This document shows positions 8,363-14,774 of a stretch of 15,465 bases of DNA, one piece after another. The stretch spans positions 1 through 15,465 of the forward strand of contig NZ_JOAP01000087.1 in assembly GCF_000720475.1 (NCBI RefSeq), given 5' to 3'. The notes under the pieces are model-generated. The model was not told where the DNA came from. It searched no databases and saw only the letters and a program-made list of their open reading frames with translations. Position 1 is the first letter of the stretch. Every line of letters begins with the position of its first letter. Source of the stretch: Streptomyces aureocirculatus. Lineage in GTDB: Bacteria; Actinomycetota; Actinomycetes; Streptomycetales; Streptomycetaceae. Position numbers and translations under genes: made by a program.

Positions 8363-10255
8363 CTATTCCTGCAATTCATCAGGGCAAGGTGTACCGCGTG
8401 GCATTTTGTAGCGCGCCCCTATCCGGTATTCACCGGCACGCGGCGCATGCAGCACCGTCCACTCATCACGCGGCTCGCTACCCTTCTCTTCTTCCTCCGC
8501 TTTAGTCAGGCAGCCGTTGACGTTCACCGCAGGAGTTTCCTCGTCACCCTTCTGCGGCTGTTCCACGTTACCGCCGTAGTGGTCTACCAAGCCGAGCCAA
8601 GGCGAGTACGGGATACGGACGAGCACCTGGCCTGGCTTGTGAACCTGGAGTACCACCTCCTCGGCCCGCAGATGCTTCACAGTGGCCGCCGGTTCCGCCA
8701 AGGACTTCGGGTCACGTACCTTATAGAGCTTCCACCTGGAGTTAGACCACAACTGGTCCAGATAAGGCAGGCCGCCCGCCACCAGCTTCGCCTCCGCCTC
8801 GCCAGCGACATCCGGGGCGTCCTTGGGCAGTACGACGAATCGCACTGCCCAGCGGCGCAGCCACTGCTGGTATTCCGTCGGAGACAGGGACTTGTCTTCA
8901 CCGTAGAAGAGCGGGTTGCGTTCTTTGTCCGCCTGCCGGTTCCAACCGCGGGCCAAATTAACGTGAGGGGCAAGCGCCGAGGCCTCGCGGTGGCTGCGCA
9001 CCGGGACCACCTCGACCCGACCGCGATCCGCCTCGACCCGGTCCAACTGGCTTAGCAGCGGCGGCAGTTCACGCGACCAATAATTGGCCGGTCTGTTCGC
9101 GATGATGTCATTGGTAGCCTGCGCTCCCTGCCACACCGTCACGATCACGACGGCCATGGCCAGCACGGCCCATCTGTAGCCGATGAGGCGCATCATGGAG
9201 AGGCGCGGAATCTTGATCTCCGGCAGTGCGGCGAGCAGCGCCACCCCACCGAAGATCATGCCGAAGCGGGTCATATTGGAGCCGATCTGTGAGGGGATCA
9301 GCCAGACCAATGCCACTCCGAGCGCGTAAAAGAGGGAGACAAGCCGGACCGTACGCCACTCCTTCGGGATGAAGACGAAGACCGAAACGGAGCACAAGAT
9401 CGGCAGGATCGTCTTCTCGAGCGTCATCGGCATCGTCCCGGAGAAGGGAAAGAGCCAGTGCGAAAGCCCGACCACCAGCACTGGCGTGCCTCCGAGAGCA
9501 TAGGCTGCGGGGCGCCGTCCAGTCAGCCACAGCGCCACAGCCACAATCCCGACGTACAGTCCCGCCACCGGGCTTGACGCGGTGGCAAGCCCTGAGAACA
9601 GGGCGACGATCCCAGCCCGCCCGACTCGGTGGAACCACCACTGCGAACGCCATTTCGCCGGATAGGAGAAGACCACAGCCACGGCCGCGAGCCCGAACAT
9701 CACACCGGTCCCGAAGCTCACCCGGCCCGAGATCGCGTTGCCGACCAAGGCGAGGGTGCCGTACAGGGCAGGCCACAGCGGGCGGCGCACGGCGCGGCTG
9801 CGCGTCAGGATCAGCGCCAGCAACCCGGCGGAAATCGTGCCCACGATCGCCATCGTTGTCCGGACTCCGACGGCCGCCATCAGGTATGGCGAGATGACGC
9901 TGTAGGAGACCGGGTGCATTCCGCCGTACCAGGCGAGGTTGTATGCCGAACCCGGGTGATGGCGCGCGAACTCCGCCCATGCGTCCTGGGCAGCAAGGTC
10001 GCCACCGCTGTTTGCGATCAGCAGCAACCACACCAGGTGCAGGATCGCCGCCAAGGCCAGTGACGCGAGCACCGGGTGCGCCGTGACTTTGGCGAGTCCG
10101 CTCCAGCCACCGGGCCGTTCCTCCCTGTCCACCTCCCTCGGGCAGGGCTGCGATGAAGTTAAGCCATCCCCCTCGGCCACATCTTTGCTCGTCTTCTCGT
10201 ATCGACTCGCGTCCACAGCGGCTGTCTTCCTGCCTTCCCTGAGGCGGTCGCTCAT
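8363..10255 (-). CDS. Polytopic membrane protein with extracytoplasmic tail (GT-C-like, function unknown)
   Basis: From the ATG at 10255 the protein is 630 residues. A short charged N-terminus (about 55 residues) precedes about 10-11 hydrophobic helices up to about residue 385, then a soluble C-terminal part of about 240 residues. The first loop after helix 1 holds AAQDAWAEFARHHPG and a Tyr/Trp-rich segment, LAWYGGMHPVSY. An acidic first outer loop with many helices and an outer soluble domain is the plan of GT-C glycosyltransferases, but no family motif is certain. Homologues may be labelled MFS transporters, though no MFS signature is visible. The upstream frame from 10534 has no membrane-protein character, so ATG 10255 with GGGGGC nearby is preferred. 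TTA codon at 10160-10162. Confidence 0.75.
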   Translation of the reverse strand: MSDRLREGRKTAAVDASRYEKTSKDVAEGDGLTSSQPCPREVDREERPGGWSGLAKVTAHPVLASLALAAILHLVWLLLIANSGGDLAAQDAWAEFARHHPGSAYNLAWYGGMHPVSYSVISPYLMAAVGVRTTMAIVGTISAGLLALILTRSRAVRRPLWPALYGTLALVGNAISGRVSFGTGVMFGLAAVAVVFSYPAKWRSQWWFHRVGRAGIVALFSGLATASSPVAGLYVGIVAVALWLTGRRPAAYALGGTPVLVVGLSHWLFPFSGTMPMTLEKTILPILCSVSVFVFIPKEWRTVRLVSLFYALGVALVWLIPSQIGSNMTRFGMIFGGVALLAALPEIKIPRLSMMRLIGYRWAVLAMAVVIVTVWQGAQATNDIIANRPANYWSRELPPLLSQLDRVEADRGRVEVVPVRSHREASALAPHVNLARGWNRQADKERNPLFYGEDKSLSPTEYQQWLRRWAVRFVVLPKDAPDVAGEAEAKLVAGGLPYLDQLWSNSRWKLYKVRDPKSLAEPAATVKHLRAEEVVLQVHKPGQVLVRIPYSPWLGLVDHYGGNVEQPQKGDEETPAVNVNGCLTKAEEEEKGSEPRDEWTVLHAPRAGEYRIGARYKMPRGTPCPDELQE

Positions 10256-10726
10256 TATTAGCCCCCGAGCCCGCCACGGCCGGTCGAGCCGCAGGGGGGT
10301 CTTTGACGTTAACACGCAGTGCGTAAAGCCAACTTGGAGGTCACCGCTCGTGTTCGAATACCAGCCATGCCGTCCTCGGAGGGGATTAGCAGGCTGAAGA
10401 AGTCGTCCGTTGCACTGATGTGGGGCGCTCTCAGGGGTGTAGACGGCGTCGGAGGCGCACGAGACGCAAGCCACGGACACGAGTTCCTGGCAAACCCCCG
10501 ACAAGTTGGGTGCCCTGGTCAACGACGCGGTCATCGTCCAGGGCGGTCCGATCTACGTGCGGCAGGCCCGCTGGTGATCGTCGACGGGGGGTGGTGACGA
10601 CGTTCAGGCTCGGTCACTCCTCACACGGGGAGAAGCGGACACTCCTGCGGATCAAGCTTCGCCCGTACGCTGTGGATCTTCGTGGTTGGCGAGGCCGCGT
10701 ACGGCGGTTCAGGGAGGGACAGCGGC
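10256..10726. other. Divergent intergenic region between membrane-protein and MFS genes
   Basis: This 471-base stretch must hold promoters for both neighbours, but no clear -10/-35 pair stands out. A plus-strand frame at 10443-10577 without a start codon ends DKLGALVNDAVIVQGGPIYV and then RQARW before a stop. It reads like the end of a real but unrecognised small protein and may be a remnant. No perfect StrR operator is present here. Confidence 0.35.
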
Positions 10727-11956
10727 ATGGGCACAGCCTGTGACACAGGGGGGCAAGACTGGACGCAACCGCAGATGCGGCAGGCACGGTGGGCCATCGC
10801 GCTGGTGTTCGCCGTGCACGGTGCGGTCACCGGCAGCTTCGCCACCCGCATCCCCTGGATCCAGGACCACGCGGGTGTCAGCTCCGGACAGCTCGGATTC
10901 GCTCTGGCCTTCCCGGCGATCGGTGCCGCGCTGGCCATGCCGCTGGCCGGGCGAATCAGCCACCGCCTCGGAGCTCGGGCTGCGCAGCGCTTCCTCCTCG
11001 CGCTGTGGTGCATCTCCCTTGCCCCGCCCGCCTTCTCCCCTGGCCTGTCCACGCTGTGCCTCGCATTGTTCGGCTACGGCTCCATGTCCGGGATGGCGGA
11101 TGTGGCGATGAACGCCCTCGGGGTCGAGACCGAGCGGCGCCTCGGCCGGTCCATCATGAGCGGCCTGCATGGCATGTGGAGCGTCGGTGTCCTGGTTGGC
11201 TCCGCGGCGGGCACCGCCGCTGCCCACACGGATGTCGACGCCCGGCTGCACCTGCCGCTGGCGGCCGGGCTCCTGACCGTGCTCGGCATCCTGGCCTGCC
11301 GGGGTGTCTTGGACTTACGCAGCACCCCCGGCGGCCAGCCGCCGCCTCGCTTCGCCCTGCCGCCGCGGTCCGCGCTGCCGATCGGCGCGATCGGGTTTTG
11401 CGCAGTCTTCGCCGAGGGCGCGAGCCTGGACTGGGCGGCGGTCTACCTGCGTGATGCGCTTGGTGCCTCGGCCGGAGCCGCCGCGGCCTGCACCACCGCC
11501 TTCACTTGCACCATGGCCATAGCCCGGCTGATCGGTGACGCATTGGTGGAGCGATTCGGGCCGGTGCGGGCCATACGCACCGGCGGCGTGCTCGCCACAC
11601 TCGGCGGGACGATGGTAGTGACGGCGGCTCATCCCGCCGCGGCAATGGGCGGGTTCGCACTGATCGGGCTGGGCGTCGCGCTCGTCGTACCGCTCGCCTT
11701 CGCGGCCGCCGGCCGAGCGAAGACAGGTGGAGTTACCCCCGGGCGAAGTTCTGCGGGAGGGCCCGCGCCCAGCCAGTCGATCGCGGGCGTCGCGACCATC
11801 ACCTACACTTCGGGGCTCATCGCCCCATCAGCCATGGGGTCGATCGCGTACGCGACCTCGCTCACCGTCTCTTTCGGGCTGGTCACTGCACTGGCCTGTG
11901 CCATAGTGCTCGCCGCTGGCGTATTGCGGCCTGCGCAGCAGCACGTCGAACCGTGA
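10727..11956 (+). CDS. MFS transporter, YbjJ-like
   Basis: The ATG at 10727 has a strong GGAGGG eight bases upstream and gives 409 residues. The protein shows about 12 hydrophobic helices in two halves. The opening WAIALVFAVHGAVTGSFATR, then IPWIQDHAGVSSGQLG, and the loop GRISHRLGAR match the YbjJ-type branch of the major facilitator superfamily, drug/metabolite:proton antiporters of the cytoplasmic membrane. The second half has the matching loop GDALVERFGPVRAIRTGG. The substrate is unknown. Near a StrR-type regulator and sugar enzymes it could export the locus's product (inference). It is followed by IS remnants, with no obvious terminator before them. In-frame TTA codon at 11315-11317. Confidence 0.88.
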   Translation: MGTACDTGGQDWTQPQMRQARWAIALVFAVHGAVTGSFATRIPWIQDHAGVSSGQLGFALAFPAIGAALAMPLAGRISHRLGARAAQRFLLALWCISLAPPAFSPGLSTLCLALFGYGSMSGMADVAMNALGVETERRLGRSIMSGLHGMWSVGVLVGSAAGTAAAHTDVDARLHLPLAAGLLTVLGILACRGVLDLRSTPGGQPPPRFALPPRSALPIGAIGFCAVFAEGASLDWAAVYLRDALGASAGAAAACTTAFTCTMAIARLIGDALVERFGPVRAIRTGGVLATLGGTMVVTAAHPAAAMGGFALIGLGVALVVPLAFAAAGRAKTGGVTPGRSSAGGPAPSQSIAGVATITYTSGLIAPSAMGSIAYATSLTVSFGLVTALACAIVLAAGVLRPAQQHVEP

Positions 11957-12122
11957 GCGGCCGTCAACCGATCGTGGAATGGCGGGGCGAACCGAGCGGT
12001 GCCGACAGGACCCGGTGCCGTTGTTGTATGCGTCCGAGCTGTTCCGGTATACGGCCGCCCCATCGCGTGATTGCCTCGCACAGGCGTGCAGCGACGCGGC
12101 TGGCCATCCCACGGGTGCGCCA

Positions 12123-12257
12123 GTTTACGCCTTCTTCCGCCCCGGGCGCGGGCACGGGCTGGTCACCAAGTTCCATGACCGACCATGCGGACGGCTCAGG
12201 GGGCTTGGGGCCGAGCCCGCAGCAGGGATCATCGACGCGAAGTCGGTGCGGGCCGCC
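12123..12257 (+). pseudogene. IS5-family transposase N-terminal remnant
   Basis: The translation VYAFFRPGRGHGLVTKFHDR, continuing to EPAAGIIDAKSVRAA, matches IS5-family transposases (typical pattern VYxFFRRWRDHGLVTKFHDRL, then EPSAGIIDAQSVKA). The segment that normally follows (SRGYDAGKK) is missing. At 12258 the same open frame switches into IS3-type sequence. This IS5 branch differs from the ones at 1-147 and 14775-15465. Confidence 0.65.
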
Positions 12258-12353
12258 CTGAGCGTCGACGTCACGCACGTGACCGCCTGGGCAGGTGCCG
12301 TCTACGCCGCGTTCTTCGTGGACACCTGCTCCCGCCGCATCTTCGGCCGACGC
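12258..12353 (+). pseudogene. IS3-family integrase-core remnant
   Basis: VDVTHVTAWAGAVYAAFFVD, followed by TCSRRIFGRR, is the start of the retroviral-type integrase core of IS3-family OrfB (typical WVTDITYVRTWxGWVYVAFVxDVFSRRIVGWR) and contains the first catalytic Asp (VD-T-HV). The rest of the core is absent. It is fused in frame to the IS5 remnant just upstream, so the join is a chimera produced by deletion or recombination. Confidence 0.7.
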
Positions 12354-12407
12354 ACCGCGCTATTGAAGAAGACCCACCTCGTCTTGCCTCGTTGTACCTG
12401 CAGGAGC

Positions 12408-12436
12408 GTTCAACTGTGGGATCCGGGCAGTTGAAC
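12408..12436. promoter_or_regulatory. Perfect StrR/NovG-type operator
   Basis: GTTCAACTG at 12408-12416, 11 spacer bases, and CAGTTGAAC at 12428-12436 form a perfect 9+9 inverted repeat. The known binding sequence of StrR and NovG is GTTCRACTG-N11-CRGTYGAAC, so all positions and the spacer fit exactly. A StrR-like regulator gene ends only 179 bases away. The right arm contains TTGAAC, which could serve as a plus-strand -35 element. No intact gene starts on either side, so its target was probably lost. Confidence 0.8.
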
Positions 12437-12614
12437 ACCTGGGCGTCTCGGCCGTGCGCTTTCGGCACTCGACGGCGGGTTCGCCCTGACCAGACTTCCG
12501 GGAGCAGGCTACTCGGACCGGAGGGAGCGTGGGTCGGGCTCTTCTGGCGCACGTGTTCACGCTGACGCATGGAGGGGGCGACTGCGCAAGGTACACACCG
12601 GAGTGACATGCCCG
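12437..12614. other. Possible leader and stub of a lost StrR-target gene
   Basis: Downstream of the operator on the plus strand, GGAGGG at 12520-12525 precedes a GTG at 12529 that opens a 25-codon frame beginning MGRALLAHVFTLTHGGGD. The spacing of 3 bases is short for a start. It may be the beginning of a gene whose body was deleted, or chance. Confidence 0.25.
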
Positions 12615-13607
12615 TCAGGTCGGCTTGATGTGGCCCTCCAGGGTCTCCGCGAGTTTCTGCCAGACAACGGAGCAGTTCCTCGCCACCAGAGCAATCTTTT
12701 CCGCTAAGTGGGGAGGCAGTTCATCGGCAAGGTTCTCGTCAAGGCAGAACACCCTCATCAGTACAAGCAGGGTACGCCCGCGCTCGTTCATGTGAAGCGA
12801 CGGATCCTTGCTCAGCTGTTGCCACATCAGCTTGAGTTCCTGGCTGGAGAGGACCTGGGGCCGAGCCAGCGCCGGACCGGCATCTTTGCGCTGCGAAGCC
12901 CTCCCAGATGCCGCGGGGATCACGACGTCTTCACCCTGCCGAAGGCGTCGTCGCACGTCACTCACCGTGCCCAGCGACAGGCCGACCTGGCGGGCTATCT
13001 CGCGCAGCGGTGCCTCCGGCCGGGCGGTCATCAGCTCACCGGCCCGTTGCCGCCCGGCCACCGTGCTGAGCGGACGGGTCCGCCCATCCCTTCCCACGCG
13101 GACCGCCAGTTGACCGGCTCCCCCAGCGGCGTCCCGGAGCTTGGCCACCGTGTGCGCGGATATGCCCACGGCCGAGGCTATGGCCCGATCCGACCACAAA
13201 GGGTGCGTCCGGAGCACCCGTGAGGCCGCTGCGCAGCGGTCGGCGGTCGTCAGCGGAAGCCCGTGGGCGATGTTGGCTTGGACGGCGTGGAGGAAGGCCG
13301 CGTCCGCGCTTCCGGTGAACAGAATCGCCCTTATCGTCCGGTCACCCCGTTGCTTTGCAGCATGCAGCCGGTGCATTCCGTCGATGACTCGGCGAGTAAC
13401 GCCGTGGACTGTAATGGGCGGCAATTCTTCTTCAATCTCTGCAATGAGCTGCACATGCCCCTCATTCACCCCCTCCAGGCGTGGCGAGTCCGCCGGCAGG
13501 ATGTCTGCAATTTCCAGGGTGACAACGCTACTTTCGTGATCGAGCTCGAGTTCCTGATCACACTGTTTCCTACGGGCGCGGATGGCGTTCTCGCTCTGCA
13601 TCACCAT
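12615..13607 (-). CDS. StrR-like ParB-domain transcriptional activator
   Basis: The ATG at 13607 (GGGGAG nine bases upstream) gives 330 residues, close to StrR and NovG. Residues about 31-112 form the ParB/Srx-like domain (LPADSPRLEG, then VIDGMHRLHAA at 74-84). Two helix-turn-helix segments follow at about 138-158 (WSDRAIASAVGISAHTVAKL) and 200-222 (LREIARQVGLSLGTVSDVRR). VGRDGRTRPL between them is typical of the family. StrR-type proteins activate biosynthesis of streptomycin, novobiocin and glycopeptides by binding GTTCRACTG-N11-CRGTYGAAC, and a perfect copy lies just past the gene's end. A TTA codon at 12705-12707 near the C-terminus makes bldA control likely. It looks intact, though its surroundings are full of IS remnants. 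Confidence 0.92.
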   Translation of the reverse strand: MVMQSENAIRARRKQCDQELELDHESSVVTLEIADILPADSPRLEGVNEGHVQLIAEIEEELPPITVHGVTRRVIDGMHRLHAAKQRGDRTIRAILFTGSADAAFLHAVQANIAHGLPLTTADRCAAASRVLRTHPLWSDRAIASAVGISAHTVAKLRDAAGGAGQLAVRVGRDGRTRPLSTVAGRQRAGELMTARPEAPLREIARQVGLSLGTVSDVRRRLRQGEDVVIPAASGRASQRKDAGPALARPQVLSSQELKLMWQQLSKDPSLHMNERGRTLLVLMRVFCLDENLADELPPHLAEKIALVARNCSVVWQKLAETLEGHIKPT

Positions 13608-13632
13608 TGCGGCTCTCTCCCCTTGATAAGGC

Positions 13633-13643
13633 CGTTCAGTGAA
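13633..13643. promoter_or_regulatory. Short palindrome GTTCAGTGAAC before the activator gene
   Basis: An 11-base perfect palindrome lies 25 bases upstream of the activator's start codon. It resembles collapsed StrR half sites (GTTC...GAAC) but lacks the 11-base spacer. It could be an autoregulatory site or chance. Confidence 0.25.
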
Positions 13644-13759
13644 CACCTGGACGAGCGTACGTCATATACCCCTGGCCTAACCATGCCGTAAACACTTATG
13701 GCTGATCTTGCCTCTTCCGACGACATCGTGCATACGCCACACAATGTCTAATTTACTAG

Positions 13760-13789
13760 TATTAAACCGCAAATATATGGTTTGCTCAA
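13760..13789 (-). promoter_or_regulatory. Candidate promoter of the StrR-like gene
   Basis: On the minus strand TTGAGC (13789-13784) is followed after 18 bases by TTAATA (13765-13760), in an unusually AT-rich stretch (about 13690-13800). The distance to the start codon is about 150 bases, leaving a leader. An AAACC/GGTTT inverted repeat overlaps the spacer. Confidence 0.35.
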
Positions 13790-13925
13790 TTCGTCCACAG
13801 GCTGATCCGTCCAGTGGGTTTCCGCTACGGCGGGTCCACCGCGAGGGTGGGGCCCATATATTGACTGGCGCGCGAGCTCATCGCGCCCGGAAGTTGCCTG
13901 CTGAGGGTCAGGGCCGCCGGACGCG

Positions 13926-14330
13926 AGACCCGCAAGGCCGCTGCCAGCACCGATCTGCCGATGTGCTGACTGCTGACCGAATGGCCCGCCACCGAGGATG
14001 GGCCGGTGCAGTTGTGGCTCTCCAACCTGACTGAGAACACCCCGCTGCCCCCCTCATCAGCGCTGCGAAGCTCCGCTGGCGCATCGAGAACGACCACCGC
14101 GAGATGAAACAGGCAGGGGGCCTGCCCCACTCGAAGGCCGCGCCCGGCCCACTTGGCATCACCGCGGCACTCCTATCTCGGTTACCCGCACCCTCTGCGA
14201 CCTGCACCGCGACCAGGTCACCAAAGCAGACAGCGCCAATCTGAGCCTCTATCGAGTCATCCGCAAACCGCAGTTGCTCCTCGCATGCTGGACCGGCACC
14301 TGTCCCAGGTGTCATCGCGACAAGTTTGCG
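13926..14330 (+). pseudogene. IS701-type transposase C-terminal remnant
   Basis: Plus-strand frames read LLTEWPATEDGPVQLWLSNL, then LRWRIENDHREMKQAGGL, and after a frame change near 14130 EGRARPTWHHRGTP, LSLYRVIRKPQLLLACW and TGTCPRCHRD. This is the order of the C-terminal half of IS701-type transposases, including the WRIExDxRELK catalytic Glu region and the Cys-His tail. A TGA replaces a codon just before LLTEWP, and there is at least one frameshift, so it is dead. The N-terminal half and both ends are missing. The right side meets the reverse transcriptase fragment between about 14330 and 14444. Confidence 0.75.
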
Positions 14331-14443
14331 AATTCCTCCACGCAAGAAAAGCATTTCCGGCTAACTCTGCAGACCCCAGACCAGCCGCACTCTCCTTCCC
14401 GAAGTCGACATACTTGTAGAAGTTTCTGTCCAAAGGCACAGAA

Positions 14444-14731
14444 ATCAAGATTCCGGTACGCCCTAGACGACGAGTAGGGGCTGTAGTACATAGACCACAC
14501 CTTAGCGAAAGAGTTAAGAGTGAGGATCAGGTCCTCATGGCTCGCTTGTCCGTTCGTACGCTGGATAATCTGCTTGATCCTCTGCCTGGCCCTTCGTACC
14601 GCGTTCTTGGATGGGGTGATCAGGACGGCGCCATCCGCATACTTTCGGATGTGAGTGCCCAGAAAGTCGAACCCTTCCGCGAGGTGGACTACGCGCGTCT
14701 TCTCCTCGTTAAAGGTCAACCCTCGGAGCTT
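14444..14731 (-). pseudogene. Group II intron reverse transcriptase/maturase fragment
   Basis: The minus-strand translation KLRGLTFNEEKTRVVHLAEG, then FDFLGTHIRKY, VLITPSKNAVRRARQRI and FAKVWSMYYSPYSSSRAYRN is the end of the RT palm followed by the maturase thumb/X region of group II intron proteins. The YADD catalytic core, the N-terminus and the HNH/En end are absent. Homology breaks at about 14444 on one side and at the IS5-type element at about 14732 on the other. A group II intron had therefore entered the region and was later cut down. A possible start codon upstream (14776) lies in the neighbouring IS and is not meaningful. Confidence 0.85.
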
Positions 14732-14774
14732 AAAAGACGGTGTCCTACGTGGTGAGGCGGAGTAGAACCTCAAC

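Larger units (their letters stand above)
13608..13925. other. AT-rich leader region upstream of the activator
   Basis: No gene is supported in this 318-base stretch. About 13690-13800 is clearly poorer in G+C than the rest of the window. It holds the candidate promoter and a short palindrome described separately. From about 13830 the sequence becomes GC-rich again and passes into the IS701-type remnant. Confidence 0.5.

Noticed and set aside
8108..9055. 315-codon plus-strand frame
   Set aside because: Mostly antisense to the membrane-protein gene; the translation is Arg-rich and shows no family motif.
10256..10534. N-terminal extension of the membrane protein to 10534
   Set aside because: The extra 93 residues have no helix, signal or family character; the ATG at 10255 fits the start of the conserved part better.
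12708..13691. Plus-strand frames over the regulator gene
   Set aside because: Antisense shadows of the StrR-like gene, which has clear ParB-type and helix-turn-helix motifs.
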